Positions 16,476 through 26,561 are shown, numbered from the stretch's first letter. The stretch is DNA of 64,000 nt from Stenotrophomonas sp. ESTM1D_MKCIP4_1 (GCF_003086895.1 NZ_CP026004.1:2888731-2952730), one strand, 5' to 3'. Notes: a model not told the origin generated them from the sequence alone. Made by a program: numbers and translations.

Positions 16476-17003
16476 TCAGGTCTTCTTCTTCGGCGCGATC
16501 ATCATGACCATCTGACGCCCTTCCAGGCGCGGACGGGATTCGATGACGATGTCCTCGCCCAGATCGGTCTCGATCCGGTTGGCCATTTCACGGCCCAGTT
16601 CCTGGTGGCTCATTTCACGGCCACGGAAACGGATGTTGACCTTGATCTTGTCACCATCTTCGAGGAACCCACGCATCTTGCGCAGCTTGATCTGATAGTC
16701 GCCCTCGTCCGTGACCGGACGGAACTTCACTTCCTTGATCTCGACCTGCTTGGTCTTCTTCTTGGCCTCGCTGGCCTTCTTCTGCGCTTCGAACTTGAAC
16801 TTGCCGAAATCCATGATCTTGCAGACCGGCGGATCGGCCTGCGGCTGGATTTCAACCAGGTCCAGGCCTTCATCTTCGGCCATGGACAGCGCTTCGTCGC
16901 GCGACAACACGCCGATCATTTCTCCGTCACTGCCGATCACGCGGACGCGCGGCACACGGATTTCCTGATTCTTGCGGTTCTGTTTGTTGTCAGGGGTGCT
17001 GAT
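16476..17003 (-). CDS. infC: translation initiation factor IF-3 (non-AUG start)
   Basis: 175 residues beginning [20 protein letters not shown] after the initiator, with the IF3 N domain, Lys-rich linker ([17 protein letters not shown]) and C domain. There is no usable ATG/GTG. GGGAG lies about 8 nt before the in-frame ATC at 17003-17001, so the start is almost certainly AUC, as rare AUU/AUC starts are typical of infC. IF3 rejects non-canonical start codons, so this start lets it repress its own synthesis. Downstream of thrS by 63 nt. Confidence 0.93.
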   Translation of the reverse strand: MSTPDNKQNRKNQEIRVPRVRVIGSDGEMIGVLSRDEALSMAEDEGLDLVEIQPQADPPVCKIMDFGKFKFEAQKKASEAKKKTKQVEIKEVKFRPVTDEGDYQIKLRKMRGFLEDGDKIKVNIRFRGREMSHQELGREMANRIETDLGEDIVIESRPRLEGRQMVMMIAPKKKT

Positions 17004-17066
17004 ATTACGTTCTCCCAAGGGTATCGAACCGGCCCGGGTGCCTGTGCGCCCGGACCGGACCTTTGC

Positions 17067-18968
17067 TTACGCGCCCTCGGCGTGGAGCCGCTCGATGAAG
17101 GCCTGCAGGCTCATGCTGCCCAGATCTTCGCCAGAACGCGTACGCACCGCTACAGCCCCGTTTTCCTTCTCGCGGTCACCGATGACCAGCAGGTAAGGCA
17201 CGCGCTGCAACGTATGCTCGCGGATTTTATAGCCGATCTTCTCGTTACGCAAATCCGAGCTGACGCGGAAGCCTTGCTCCGCAAGGGTTTTGGTCACGCC
17301 GGAAACGTATTCAGCCTGGGCGTCGGTGATGTTGGCCACCACCACCTGCGTCGGCGCCAGCCAGGCCGGGAACTGGCCGGCGTGGTGCTCGATGAGGATG
17401 CCCAGGAAGCGCTCCATCGAGCCGACGATGGCCCGGTGCAGCATGACCGGGTGCTGCTTCTGGCTGTTTTCGTCCACATACTCGGCGCCCAGGCGGCCCG
17501 GCATCATGAAATCGACCTGCATGGTGCCCAGCTGCCAGGTACGGCCGATGGCATCCTTCAGGTGGTACTCGATCTTGGGGCCGTAGAAGGCACCCTCGCC
17601 CGGCAGCTCCTGCCATTCCACGCCGCAGTTGGACAGCGCCGAACGCAGCGCGCCCTCGGCCTTGTCCCAGGTGGCATCGTCACCCAGGCGCGATTCCGGG
17701 CGCAGGGCGATCTTGATCTGGATCTCGTCGAAGCCGAAGTGCTGGTAGACCGCCAGCGCCTGCTGGTGGAACGCGGTCACTTCCGATTCGATCTGGCTTT
17801 CGGTGCAGAACACATGCCCGTCGTCCTGGGTGAAGCCACGCACGCGCAGGATGCCGTGCAGCGCGCCGGACGGCTCGTTGCGGTGGCAGGAACCGAACTC
17901 ACCGTAGCGGATCGGCAGGTCGCGGTAGCTGTGCAGGCCCTGGTTGAACACCTGCACGTGGCCCGGGCAGTTCATCGGCTTGACCGCGTAGGTGCGCTTC
18001 TCCGATTCGGTGAAGAACATGTTGTCCTGGTAGTTGTCCCAGTGGCCGGACTTCTTCCACAGGCTCACGTCCAGGATCTGCGGGCAGCGCACTTCGCCAT
18101 AGCCGCTCTTCTGGTAGACCTTGCGCATGTACTGCTCGACCACCTGCCACAGCGCCCAGCCCTTGGGGTGCCAGAACACCAGGCCCGGGGCCTCTTCCTG
18201 CAGGTGGAACAGGTCCTGCTGCTTGCCGATGCGGCGGTGGTCGCGCATTTCGGCTTCTTCGATGCGCTTGATGTACGCCTCGAGCTGCTTCTTGTCGGCC
18301 CAGGCGGTGCCGTAGATGCGCTGCAGCTGCTCGTTCTGCGCATCGCCGCGCCAGTAGGCGCCGGAAATGCGGGTCAGCTTGAAGGCCTTCAGGAAGCGCG
18401 TGTTCGGCACGTGCGGGCCGCGGCACATGTCCACGTATTCCTGGTGGTAATACATGCCCATGGCCTGGATGTCGTCGGACATGTCCTCGATCAGGCGCAG
18501 CTTGTAGTCCTCACCGCGGGCCTTGAAGATCTCGATCACTTCAGCGCGCGGCGTCATCTTCTTGATGACGTCGTAATCCTGGGCGATCAGTTCGCCCATG
18601 CGCTTCTCGATGGCGGCCATGTCGTCCGGCGTGAACGGGCGCTCGGAGTAGATGTCGTAGTAGAAACCCTCGGCGATGACCGGGCCGATCACCATCTTCA
18701 CGTCCGGGTACAGCTGCTTGACGGCGTGGCCGACCAGGTGGGCGCAGGAGTGGCGGATGATCTCCACGCCCTCCTCGTCCTTGGCCGTGATGATGCGCAG
18801 GCTGGCGTCCTTGTCGATGATGTCGCTGGCATCGACCAGCACGCCATCGACCGAACCGGCGATGGTGGCCTTGGCCAGGCCTGCGCCGATCGACTGGGCA
18901 ACGTCCATGACGCTGACGGGGTTTTCAAATTCGCGGCGGCTGCCGTCGGGAAGGGTGATGTTGATCAT
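17067..18968 (-). CDS. thrS: threonyl-tRNA synthetase
   Basis: 633 residues from [14 protein letters not shown] (ATG 18968). In order: TGS domain, editing domain with HxxxH (HSCAHLVGH, about residues 73-77) and the later CRGPH, class II core with [23 protein letters not shown] (motif 2), and a C-terminal anticodon domain ([13 protein letters not shown]). It charges tRNA-Thr and hydrolyses Ser-tRNA-Thr. A long leader (18969 to about 19110) contains a Thr-codon peptide and terminator. Confidence 0.97.
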   Translation of the reverse strand: MINITLPDGSRREFENPVSVMDVAQSIGAGLAKATIAGSVDGVLVDASDIIDKDASLRIITAKDEEGVEIIRHSCAHLVGHAVKQLYPDVKMVIGPVIAEGFYYDIYSERPFTPDDMAAIEKRMGELIAQDYDVIKKMTPRAEVIEIFKARGEDYKLRLIEDMSDDIQAMGMYYHQEYVDMCRGPHVPNTRFLKAFKLTRISGAYWRGDAQNEQLQRIYGTAWADKKQLEAYIKRIEEAEMRDHRRIGKQQDLFHLQEEAPGLVFWHPKGWALWQVVEQYMRKVYQKSGYGEVRCPQILDVSLWKKSGHWDNYQDNMFFTESEKRTYAVKPMNCPGHVQVFNQGLHSYRDLPIRYGEFGSCHRNEPSGALHGILRVRGFTQDDGHVFCTESQIESEVTAFHQQALAVYQHFGFDEIQIKIALRPESRLGDDATWDKAEGALRSALSNCGVEWQELPGEGAFYGPKIEYHLKDAIGRTWQLGTMQVDFMMPGRLGAEYVDENSQKQHPVMLHRAIVGSMERFLGILIEHHAGQFPAWLAPTQVVVANITDAQAEYVSGVTKTLAEQGFRVSSDLRNEKIGYKIREHTLQRVPYLLVIGDREKENGAVAVRTRSGEDLGSMSLQAFIERLHAEGA

Positions 18969-19035
18969 CGCAATGGCTTCGTGCGGGGCCCGCGCGGGCG
19001 GGCTGGAATGCGGTCCGGGCCGGGGCCCGGGCAAT

Positions 19036-19071
19036 AAAAAAGCGCCGCGAGGGCGCCTGGAACACAGGGCC
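19036..19071 (-). promoter_or_regulatory. thrS attenuator hairpins
   Basis: Terminator: GCGCC (19056-19052) pairs with GGCGC (19046-19042), plus flanking G-U and A-U pairs, followed by T6 (19041-19036). Alternative: GGCCCTG (19071-19065) can pair with CAGGCGCC (19059-19052) leaving one bulge, which removes the terminator 5' arm. The alternative arm begins about 13 nt after the leader-peptide stop, so ribosome position can select the fold. Confidence 0.65.
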
Positions 19072-19083
19072 TTCGGGGGCAGG

Positions 19084-19110
19084 TCAACGATGGGCGGTGG
19101 TAGTGCTCAT
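19084..19110 (-). CDS. putative threonine leader peptide of thrS
   Basis: ATG AGC ACT ACC ACC GCC CAT CGT TGA encodes MSTTTAHR: three consecutive Thr codons in an 8-codon reading frame, placed immediately upstream of competing hairpins and the thrS gene. Low charged tRNA-Thr would stall a ribosome here. The ribosome site is weak (GAG about 9 nt upstream). No comparable leader is known to me for thrS in E. coli, which uses an operator in the mRNA instead. Confidence 0.55.
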   Translation of the reverse strand: MSTTTAHR

Positions 19111-19397
19111 GTCGCACGCTCGGCCGGCGCTGGGCGCGGGCCACCTTGTTCCAGTCGGGGTTCTGCGATGATCTTAAACCAGCAGGCGGCAAAGCCCAAG
19201 GGTTGCCCGATGGCCTGCTGAACACCCGTGGCTGGCGGCGCGAAAACGCAATGATTACGATGTGCGTGCGGGCTGCCTCGTGCCACCCTGCCCGCCCTCT
19301 TCCAGGACCTCGTGATGCGCCACCCGCCCCGACCGGCCTGCGCCGGCCCCGCCCGTGCTCCGCATTCGCCGGCCCACTGCCGCGGCGGACACCAACC
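19111..19397. other. intergenic region between thrS leader and DUF3325 gene
   Basis: It should hold the divergent promoters of thrS (minus) and the DUF3325-DUF3649-PepSY unit (plus). I see no clear sigma-70 hexamers and no convincing Fur box; the AATGATTACGATG stretch near 19249 is only weakly suggestive. Confidence 0.4.
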
Positions 19398-19709
19398 ATG
19401 ATCACCGTAGGCCTGTCGACGCTGGGCTTCTGCAGCCTGGCCATGCTCTCGGCAATGTTTTCCGCGCTGGCGTTCTATGCGGCCTCGCCGCACTGCCGCT
19501 GGCCGCGCCTGCGCCGCGCCGGGCGCCTGGGCCGGCAGATCGGCCTGGTCGCTGCGGTCGCCTCGCTGTGGCTGTGGATGGCCGAACTGGGTGTTGCCGC
19601 CGGCCTGGTGGCGATGCTGTGCACCTGGATGCTGGCGGCCCTGCTGCTGCCGGCACTGGCCGCCTGGCACCGCCCTGCCACGGACCTCCCCGGCCGGGGC
19701 CCACGCTGA
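19398..19709 (+). CDS. DUF3325-like small membrane protein
   Basis: 103 residues from MITVGLSTLGFCSLAMLSAM with three predicted helices (also LGRQIGLVAAVASLWLWMAE and GLVAMLCTWMLAALLLPALA). DUF3325 proteins accompany PepSY membrane proteins and siderophore receptors in proteobacteria. The stop overlaps the next start (TGATG). The inferred role is inner-membrane handling of ferric siderophore iron. Confidence 0.7.
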   Translation: MITVGLSTLGFCSLAMLSAMFSALAFYAASPHCRWPRLRRAGRLGRQIGLVAAVASLWLWMAELGVAAGLVAMLCTWMLAALLLPALAAWHRPATDLPGRGPR

Positions 19710-19972
19710 TGTGGATGCGCGCCCTGTCGGGCATCTTCACTGGCTTTTTTCTGGCCGCTGCCGTCACCGGCCTGCTCACCTGGCTGCCCCCAGGCCCCTG
19801 GCCGAGCGCCGTGGTGCCGTCCCTGATCGCCTTCGTTCCACTGTGGATGCTGGCGGCACTGTGGGCCTTCAGTTTCCGCACGGTGGCGCGCGCCTGGCTG
19901 GTGCCGGGTGGCTGCGCCGCTGCGGGCTTCGCCGCACTGTGGCTGCTGCGCCTGAGCGGCGCGGTGCAATGA
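19709..19972 (+). CDS. DUF3649-like small membrane protein
   Basis: 87 residues with three hydrophobic helices; MWMRALSGIFTGFFLAAAVT is the N terminus. ATG at 19709 shares a base with the preceding TGA. The triad DUF3325/DUF3649/PepSY is typical of iron-uptake clusters; no TonB receptor is adjacent here. Confidence 0.7.
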   Translation: MWMRALSGIFTGFFLAAAVTGLLTWLPPGPWPSAVVPSLIAFVPLWMLAALWAFSFRTVARAWLVPGGCAAAGFAALWLLRLSGAVQ

Positions 19973-19982
19973 GAACGCACGC

Positions 19983-21542
19983 ATGAAATTCAGTTCGCAG
20001 ACCCTGCGTACCTTCACCACCCTGCACACCTGGGTCGGCCTGGTGGCCGGCTTCGGCCTGTTCGTGGCGTTCTATGCCGGTGCCCTGACCCTGTTCCACC
20101 ACGATCTGCCGATGTGGCAGACACCGGGGGCGGCCAGCGTGCTGCCGGCCGGGCTGGATGATGCGCAGTACCTGCTGGACGACGTGCTGGCCAAGCACCC
20201 GGAAGCTCGCCGCCATGTCGGCATGACCTTCCCGGGCGCCGATCACCCACAGCCGCTGGCCTACTGGCAGGCGGCCGACGGCAGCTGGCGCTATGCCTGG
20301 CCCGGACAGACCGCCGGCAGTGCGACGCCGCCCCAGGCGGGCCTGGCCGAGCTGGTCAACGAGCTGCATTACAGCCTGGGCCTGCCGGTGGCGGGCATCT
20401 ACGTGATGGGCATCGTCAGCCTGCTGTACGGCATGGCCCTGCTCAGCGGCCTGGTCATCCACCTGCCCAAGCTGCTGGGTGATCTGTTCGCGCTGCGCCC
20501 GGGCCGCAACCTCAAGCAGATGTGGCAGGACGCGCACAACATGATCGGCGTGCTCAGCCTGCCGTTCCATCTGATGTTCGCCGTGACCGGCGCCCTGCTC
20601 TGCCTGGTCTTCATCCAGATCGCCCTGCTCAACCCGCTCATCTTCGAGGGCAAGGCCATGCAGGTCGTGCCGGCGGCGATGGATACCGCGCCGGTGCGCG
20701 AGGCCAGCGGCGTGCCCAGCGCACCGGGCAGCCTGCGCGAACTGCATGCGCGCGCCCTGGATGTAGCCCGCGCGCAGGGCGTGAGCGACTTCGAGCCGGC
20801 GTACCTGAAGCTGGCCAATGGCAACGATGCCAACGCCACCATCGAGATCACCGGTGAATCCAGCGGCACCCTGGGCCCGCTCGGCTCGGTCGCACTGGAT
20901 GTGGCCAGTGGCCGCGTGCTGGCCAGCCAGCTGCCCGGCCATCGCGATGCCAACCACGCCACGCTGAGTGCGGCCTATGCCCTGCACTTCGGCGAGTTCG
21001 GCAACGGCGTGGTGGTCTGGCTGTACTTCCTGCTGGGGCTGGGCGGCGCCTTCCTGTTCTACTCGGGCAACCTGCTGTGGATCGAATCGCGGCGCAAGCG
21101 GCGGCAACCGCAGCAGCCGCGTTCGGGGGTGAACATGGCACGGGCCACGGTGGGCGTGTGCATCGGCCTGTGCGTGGCGATCTCGGTGGCCTTCGTCACC
21201 GCACTGGTGCTGGAACGCGTGGCCCCGGCCGCAGTGGACCACGGCATCCGCTGGGCGTGCTTCGGCACGTGGGCGGCGTGCGCGCTGTGGGCCGCCCTGC
21301 GCCGCCCCGCGCAGGCGGCGCGCGAACTGCTCTGGGCCGCGGCCATCAGCACCGCCCTGGTGCCGGTGATGCACGGCGCGCTCAACGGCGACTGGCCGTG
21401 GCTGTCCGCCGCGCGCGGGCTGTGGCCGCTGTTCTGGATCGACATGGTCGCCCTGGCCATGGCCTTCGGCTTCGCCCGGCTGGCGGTGGCCAGCCAGCGC
21501 CGCGCCCGCGATGGCGACCCAAACAGCGTGTGGGCCGATTGA
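19983..21542 (+). CDS. PepSY-associated transmembrane protein (iron-uptake type)
   Basis: 519 residues. N-terminal helix preceded by FTTLHTWVGLVAGFGLFVAF, then a periplasmic PepSY-like region. Paired helices with candidate heme-type His (AHNMIGVLSLPFHLMFAVTG), HFGEFGNGVVVWLYFLLGL, and extra C-terminal helices. Family members are thought to act as inner-membrane reductases or chaperones for ferric siderophores. Starts 10 nt after the DUF3649 gene, forming a three-gene operon. Converges with the chitinase gene, 24 nt apart. Confidence 0.85.
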   Translation: MKFSSQTLRTFTTLHTWVGLVAGFGLFVAFYAGALTLFHHDLPMWQTPGAASVLPAGLDDAQYLLDDVLAKHPEARRHVGMTFPGADHPQPLAYWQAADGSWRYAWPGQTAGSATPPQAGLAELVNELHYSLGLPVAGIYVMGIVSLLYGMALLSGLVIHLPKLLGDLFALRPGRNLKQMWQDAHNMIGVLSLPFHLMFAVTGALLCLVFIQIALLNPLIFEGKAMQVVPAAMDTAPVREASGVPSAPGSLRELHARALDVARAQGVSDFEPAYLKLANGNDANATIEITGESSGTLGPLGSVALDVASGRVLASQLPGHRDANHATLSAAYALHFGEFGNGVVVWLYFLLGLGGAFLFYSGNLLWIESRRKRRQPQQPRSGVNMARATVGVCIGLCVAISVAFVTALVLERVAPAAVDHGIRWACFGTWAACALWAALRRPAQAARELLWAAAISTALVPVMHGALNGDWPWLSAARGLWPLFWIDMVALAMAFGFARLAVASQRRARDGDPNSVWAD

Positions 21543-21566
21543 CTCTACGAGTGCGCGGGCGTCGCC

Positions 21567-22751
21567 TCAATCGCCGACGCGGGCCTTGTGCCACGGTGCG
21601 AGCATGGCGTTGAGCAGGCTGGCCTGTTCGTCATCGCCGGTCAGCTCCCACATGAAGACGCCGGCCAGGCCCTGCTCCCGTGCGAACTGCGCGCGCAGTC
21701 CGATCGAGCGCGGGTCTTCGTAGCTGATGAAGATCTTCTCCGCCGCGTTGTACAGCCACGGACTCTGCGCCTGCGGCTGCCAGTGCTTCGTCCAGCCCGG
21801 CTGGCCCAGGTAACGCGCTCTGATCACCCGCCAGTCACCGGCCTCGGCCGGTGCGCTGTAGGCCTGGTACAGGCCATCGGTCGCATCGCCGGTCACCTTG
21901 AAACCGCGCCCGTAGAACGGCACGCCCAGCACCAGTTTGCCGGCCGGCACACCCTGGTCGCGGTAGTACTGCACGGCACCGGCCACGTTGTTCCAGCGCC
22001 GCAGTTCCAGTGCCAGCGGATCGGCCGCCACCTCATGCAGGGGCGCGTTGAAGGTCGACACCGCCGAGAAGCCGGTGCCCATGTCGTAGCTCATCAGGTT
22101 GATGAAATCGAACACCTTGGCCAACGCCGGCAGGTCGTAGCTGGCGGCCGGATCGTAAGGGCCATCGGTCTGCAGGCGGCCAGCGGCGAGTGCGGCGGTC
22201 AGCAGCATCGGTTGGCCCGCCTTGCGTCCCTGCGCATCAAGTGCCACGCGGAACGCCTGCGCGAGCCGGGTCATGTTCGCGCGGTCCTGCGGACGATGGG
22301 CCAGCTCCTCCGGGCCACCACTCACCGGGAACTCCCAGTCGATGTCCACGCCATCGAAACTCCCCGCGTAGTGGTCGAAGAACAGCGCCATGCACGAATC
22401 CACCAGTCGCTTGCGGCTCGCCTCGGTCAGCGCGGCATCGGAGAAGCCACCTGCGCCCCAGCCGCCGATGGAGATCAGCGTGCGCAGGTGGGGGTGTGCC
22501 CTCTTCAGCTGCGCCAGGGCGGCGAAGTTCTTCGGCGCTTCTGTACCCACCGTGCAGCGCCCTGCTTCGATGGTGGAGAACGCGTAGAACACATGGGTCA
22601 GCCGGTCGGCTGGAATGCTCGACACCGGGTAGCGATCGGAGGATCCACCGGGATAGTAGGCACCGTAGATCGGCGGTTGCGCCGCGTGGCTGGCGGCAGG
22701 AACGGCGGCGGCGATCAGCAGGGCAAGCCCGGCCAGGGTCTGGCGCAACAT
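21567..22751 (-). CDS. secreted GH18 chitinase-like glycoside hydrolase
   Basis: 394 residues with a Sec signal peptide (MLRQTLAGLALLIAAAVPAA then SHA). GH18 barrel: YGAYYPGG, LISIGGWGAGGFSDA (substrate motif SxGG), and the catalytic DxxDxDxE as DGVDIDWEFP. Late motifs are MSYDMGTGF and LVLGVPFYGRGF. The catalytic acid Glu is present, so it is likely active on chitin or peptidoglycan-like GlcNAc polymers. No separate chitin-binding module. Monocistronic, flanked by an SMAG pair upstream. Confidence 0.9.
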   Translation of the reverse strand: MLRQTLAGLALLIAAAVPAASHAAQPPIYGAYYPGGSSDRYPVSSIPADRLTHVFYAFSTIEAGRCTVGTEAPKNFAALAQLKRAHPHLRTLISIGGWGAGGFSDAALTEASRKRLVDSCMALFFDHYAGSFDGVDIDWEFPVSGGPEELAHRPQDRANMTRLAQAFRVALDAQGRKAGQPMLLTAALAAGRLQTDGPYDPAASYDLPALAKVFDFINLMSYDMGTGFSAVSTFNAPLHEVAADPLALELRRWNNVAGAVQYYRDQGVPAGKLVLGVPFYGRGFKVTGDATDGLYQAYSAPAEAGDWRVIRARYLGQPGWTKHWQPQAQSPWLYNAAEKIFISYEDPRSIGLRAQFAREQGLAGVFMWELTGDDEQASLLNAMLAPWHKARVGD

Positions 22752-22766
22752 GGAAACTCCCGGTAT

Positions 22767-22833
22767 GTAGAGTCGAGCTTGCTCGACTGTTGTTGATGTG
22801 TCGCGAACGGCAGTCGAGCACGCTCGACTCTAC
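22767..22833. repeat. inverted pair of SMAG palindromes
   Basis: Left unit GTAG 22767-22770 with stem AGTCGAGC/GCTCGACT; right unit with the same stem ending in CTAC 22830-22833; heads outward, 23 nt between. It lies between pnp 3' end and the chitinase start. Confidence 0.85.
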
Positions 22834-22848
22834 GAAATGCGGGCAAAG

Positions 22849-22874
22849 AAAAAGCGGGCCGAAGCCCGCTTTTT
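22849..22874. terminator. terminator downstream of pnp
   Basis: AAAAAGCGGGC/GCCCGCTTTTT, an 11-bp perfect stem with a 4-nt loop, giving T-runs on both strands. It ends the rimP-to-pnp operon. Confidence 0.85.
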
Positions 22875-22925
22875 CATTCCAGCGATTCCAGGAGTGTGTC
22901 AACCACGGTTGACACCTACCCCCGA

Positions 22926-25034
22926 TTATTCGGCGCTGGCGCCTTCGCCTTCTTCCACGGCCTTCATCGACAGGCGGATACGGCCCTGCTTGTCGACTTC
23001 CAGCACCTTGACCTTGACCACATCGCCTTCCTTCAGCTTGTCCCCGACCTTCTCGACGCGCTCGCTGGAGATCTGCGAGACGTGGACCAGACCGTCCTTG
23101 CCCGGCAGGATGGTGACGAACGCACCGAAGTCCATGATCTTGGCGACCTTGCCTTCGTAGATGCGGCCCGGCTCGACGTCCGAGGTGATCTGCTCGATGC
23201 GGGCCTTGGCGGCCTGGGCAGCGATGGCGTTGACCGAAGCGATGACGATGGTGCCGTCGTCCTGGATGTCGATCTGGGTGCCGGTTTCCTTGGTGATGGC
23301 CTGGATGGTCGAGCCACCCTTGCCGATCACTTCGCGGATCTTGTCCGGGTGGATCTTGATGGTCAGCAGGCGCGGCGCGTAGTCCGACAGCTCTTCGCGC
23401 GGGGCGGTCAGGCCGTGGGCCATTTCACCCAGGATGTGCAGACGGCCAGCCTTGGCCTGCTGCAGGGCCTGCTTCATGATCTCTTCGGTGATGCCTTCGA
23501 TCTTGATGTCCATCTGCAGGGCGGAAATGCCCTCAGCGGTACCGGCCACCTTGAAGTCCATGTCACCCAGGTGATCTTCGTCACCCAGGATGTCGGACAG
23601 GACGACGAAGCGATCGCCTTCCTTGACCAGGCCCATGGCGATACCGGCAACCGGCGCCTTCACCGGCACGCCGGCGTCCATCAGGGCCAGCGACGAGCCG
23701 CAGACCGAGGCCATCGACGAGGAACCGTTCGACTCGGTGATTTCCGAGACGACGCGGATGGTGTACGGGAAGGATTCCAGCGACGGCATGACAGCCAGCA
23801 CGCCGCGCTTGGCCAGGCGGCCGTGGCCGATTTCGCGGCGCTTCGGGCCCATCATGCGGCCGCACTCACCCACCGAGAACGGGGGGAAGTTGTAGTGGAA
23901 CAGGAAGTTTTCCTTGTACTCACCGGCAACGGCGTCGATGACCTGGCCGTCACGGGCGGTGCCCAGGGTGATGGTCACGATGGCCTGGGTTTCGCCGCGG
24001 GTGAACAGCGAGGAACCGTGGGTACGCGGCAGGACGCCGGTCTTCACGGCGATCGGGCGGACGGTGTCCAGCGCACGGCCGTCGATACGGACCTTGGTGT
24101 CCAGCACCGAGTCACGCATGGTGCGGTATTCCAGCTCGCCGAATTCCTTCGACAGCTCGGCCGGGTTCCAGCCCTCGGCAGCCACGCGGCCAGCCAGGGT
24201 TTCGACCACGTCCTTCTTGATCGCCGAGATGGCGTCGCGGCGCTGCAGCTTGTCGCGCACCTGGAAGGCTTCGCCCAGGCGCGGGCCGATGGCTTCCTTC
24301 AGGGCGCTGATCAGCACGTCGTTCTTGGCCGGGGCTTCCCAGGTCGACGGCTTGGTGCCGGCTTCCACGGTCAGCTCGTTGATCGCGTTGATGACCTTCT
24401 GCATTTCGCGGTGACCGAAGGTCACGGCGCCCAGCATCACTTCTTCCGACAGCAGCGCGGCTTCGGATTCGACCATCAGCACGGCATTGGAGGTACCGGC
24501 AACGACCAGTTCCAGCTGCGAGTCAGCCAGTTCGCTGACGGTCGGGTTCAGGATGTACTCGCCGTTCTTGTAGCCGACCTTGGCAGCGCCGATCGGGCCC
24601 ATGAACGGGGTGCCGGCCAGCGACAGGGCAGCCGAGGCACCGATCAGGGCAGCGATGTCGCCGTCCACGTCCGGATTCAGCGACATGACCGTGGCGATGA
24701 TCTGCACTTCGTTCTTGTAGTCTTCCGGGAACAGCGGGCGGATCGGACGGTCGATCAGACGCGAGATCAGGGTTTCCTTCTCGGTCGCACGGCCTTCACG
24801 CTTGAAGAAACCACCCGGGATACGGCCGCCGGCGTAGAACTTTTCCTGATAATCGACGGTCAGCGGGAAGAAGTCCTGGCCTTCGCGCGCGCTCTTGGCG
24901 GCGACGGCGGTGACCAGCAGTACGGTGTCGTCCATCTTGACGATGACGGCACCGCTGGCCTGGCGGGCGACTTCGCCGGTCTCAAGCGTGACGGTGTGTT
25001 TGCCGTACTGGAAGGTTTTGGTGATTTTTGCCAC
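22926..25034 (-). CDS. pnp: polynucleotide phosphorylase
   Basis: 702 residues from a GTG start (AAGGA upstream). Two RNase PH-like domains ([19 protein letters not shown] and [20 protein letters not shown]), then KH ([20 protein letters not shown]) and S1 ([21 protein letters not shown]) domains. Phosphorolytic 3'-5' exonuclease of the degradosome. Follows rpsO, the conserved order. Confidence 0.97.
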   Translation of the reverse strand: MAKITKTFQYGKHTVTLETGEVARQASGAVIVKMDDTVLLVTAVAAKSAREGQDFFPLTVDYQEKFYAGGRIPGGFFKREGRATEKETLISRLIDRPIRPLFPEDYKNEVQIIATVMSLNPDVDGDIAALIGASAALSLAGTPFMGPIGAAKVGYKNGEYILNPTVSELADSQLELVVAGTSNAVLMVESEAALLSEEVMLGAVTFGHREMQKVINAINELTVEAGTKPSTWEAPAKNDVLISALKEAIGPRLGEAFQVRDKLQRRDAISAIKKDVVETLAGRVAAEGWNPAELSKEFGELEYRTMRDSVLDTKVRIDGRALDTVRPIAVKTGVLPRTHGSSLFTRGETQAIVTITLGTARDGQVIDAVAGEYKENFLFHYNFPPFSVGECGRMMGPKRREIGHGRLAKRGVLAVMPSLESFPYTIRVVSEITESNGSSSMASVCGSSLALMDAGVPVKAPVAGIAMGLVKEGDRFVVLSDILGDEDHLGDMDFKVAGTAEGISALQMDIKIEGITEEIMKQALQQAKAGRLHILGEMAHGLTAPREELSDYAPRLLTIKIHPDKIREVIGKGGSTIQAITKETGTQIDIQDDGTIVIASVNAIAAQAAKARIEQITSDVEPGRIYEGKVAKIMDFGAFVTILPGKDGLVHVSQISSERVEKVGDKLKEGDVVKVKVLEVDKQGRIRLSMKAVEEGEGASAE

Positions 25035-25149
25035 GGAGGGTGTCCTTGGGGATGCTGTCTGCGAATTTGGACCGTCGGCGACCCTTGCCGCCAGCGGGTG
25101 GCCGGATCGTTCCGGCCTGAATCGGGATTTCGGTACTACAAAACAAAAC

Positions 25150-25173
25150 CGCGGCGCATCGCTGCGCCGCGGG
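25150..25173 (-). terminator. terminator between rpsO and pnp
   Basis: A 10-bp perfect stem CCGCGGCGCA/TGCGCCGCGG with a 4-nt loop followed on the minus strand by TTTTGTTTTG. As in E. coli, rpsO probably ends here partly, with read-through into pnp. Confidence 0.85.
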
Positions 25174-25184
25174 GGAGTCTTTGC

Positions 25185-25445
25185 TTAGCGACGCAGGCCA
25201 AGCTTTTCGATCAGGGCCTTGTAACGCTCGACGTCCTTCTTCTTCAGGTAGTCGAGCAGGCTGCGACGGCGGTTGACCATCTGCAGCAGGCCGCGGCGGC
25301 TGTGGTGGTCCTTCTTGTGGGTCTTGAAGTGGCCGGTCAGCAGTTCGATGCGGGCGGTCAGCAGGGCAACCTGGACTTCCGGGGAGCCGGTGTCAGCCGA
25401 GCTGCGCTTGTTGTCTTCAATGACCTTCTGGGTGTCGATCGACAT
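25185..25445 (-). CDS. rpsO: 30S ribosomal protein S15
   Basis: 86 residues, [20 protein letters not shown], then [30 protein letters not shown] and [20 protein letters not shown]. Binds 16S rRNA at the central-domain junction. Full length. Confidence 0.97.
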   Translation of the reverse strand: MSIDTQKVIEDNKRSSADTGSPEVQVALLTARIELLTGHFKTHKKDHHSRRGLLQMVNRRRSLLDYLKKKDVERYKALIEKLGLRR

Positions 25446-25618
25446 TTCTTTTTTCTCTGTGATGCGTGGCCGGCAGGAACGCGCTTCGCGCACCGCCAGG
25501 CTCGCCGTGGACTACGAGGATGAAACCTGCGCGAGGCAGGTTGCCGGAAAACGGCCGCGAAATTGTAACGGTCAGGGGCTCCGGGAACAAGGACCGGGGC
25601 TGAACCGGCACGCCCGGG

Positions 25619-26527
25619 TCAGAGGTTGAACCGGCGCTGCGGGGCCAGCAGGCCACTGTCGTCGACCTGGCCCAGGCCCTGGACAGCCTCGTCCGGACCG
25701 TAGACGGCCACCAGCCCTCGCGGCCACGCGGCATCACGCTGGCGCTGGCCGACGCAGAAGCGGTGGGCCTGTCCGGCATCGAGGTCGACCCGGGGATACT
25801 CCGCCAGGCCCGCAGCCAGCGGCAGCAGCAGCGCTTCCATGCCGGCTTCGTCGCCGGCCTCGACCATCGCCCGCAGCTGGTCCAGGGTGACCATGGCCGG
25901 GGCGCGGAACGGCTCCACCCAGAGCCGACGCAGGGCACTGATGTGGGCGCCGCAGCCCAGCGCCTCGCCGAGGTCGCGGGCCAGGCTGCGGATGTAGGTG
26001 CCCGAACCGCACGTCACCCGCAGGTGCAGGCGGTCGGGCTGCTGCTCGAGCACCTCGATGGCATGCACCTGGACCTGGCGCTCAGGCGCCTCGATGGCTT
26101 CACCTCGCCGGGCCTTCACATACAGCGGTTCACCACCCTGCTTGAGCGCCGAATAGATCGGTGCGCGCTGCAGGATGTTGCCGGTCAGCGGCGCCAGCGC
26201 GGCCTGCAGGGCCTCGGCACTGATGGCCGGCACCGGGCGCTGCTGCAGCACCTGGCCTTCGGAATCGTCGGTGTCGGTGGTCTGGCCGAGCCGGATCTCG
26301 GCGTCATAGGCCTTGGCCGAGCCCAGCAACAGGCCGGCGATCTTGGTCGCCTCGCCGAAGCACAGCGGCAACAGGCCGGTGGCCAGCGGATCGAGACTGC
26401 CGGTATGGCCGCCCTTTTCGGCACGGAACAGGCGGCGGGCCACCTGCAGGGCGGCGTTGGAGCTCATGCCGGTCGACTTGTCGAGCAGCAGGATGCCATC
26501 CAGGCGGCGGAACTGAATTCGGGTCAT
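25619..26527 (-). CDS. truB: tRNA pseudouridine-55 synthase
   Basis: 302 residues from [20 protein letters not shown]. The catalytic Asp46 is in [20 protein letters not shown]; the YSALKQGG motif and C-terminal PUA-like part are present. It isomerises U55 in the tRNA T-loop. A SMAG palindrome lies between rbfA and truB. Downstream of rbfA in the nusA operon. Confidence 0.95.
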   Translation of the reverse strand: MTRIQFRRLDGILLLDKSTGMSSNAALQVARRLFRAEKGGHTGSLDPLATGLLPLCFGEATKIAGLLLGSAKAYDAEIRLGQTTDTDDSEGQVLQQRPVPAISAEALQAALAPLTGNILQRAPIYSALKQGGEPLYVKARRGEAIEAPERQVQVHAIEVLEQQPDRLHLRVTCGSGTYIRSLARDLGEALGCGAHISALRRLWVEPFRAPAMVTLDQLRAMVEAGDEAGMEALLLPLAAGLAEYPRVDLDAGQAHRFCVGQRQRDAAWPRGLVAVYGPDEAVQGLGQVDDSGLLAPQRRFNL

Positions 26528-26538
26528 GACAGAATTTT

Positions 26539-26561
26539 GTAGAGTCGAGCCATGCTCGGCT
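26539..26561 (+). repeat. SMAG palindrome upstream of truB
   Basis: GTAG 26539-26542, stem AGTCGAGC/GCTCGGCT (one G-U when transcribed from the minus strand), CAT loop. It lies in the truB leader within the operon. Confidence 0.75.

Noticed and set aside
16416..19037. A long plus-strand frame opposite infC/thrS, and similar ones at 22896-25523, 35754-37961 and 40532-42757
   Set aside because: All are antisense shadows of conserved genes.
19230..19270. Fur box near AATGATTACGATG upstream of the DUF3325 gene
   Set aside because: Too few matches to the GATAATGAT repeat pattern.
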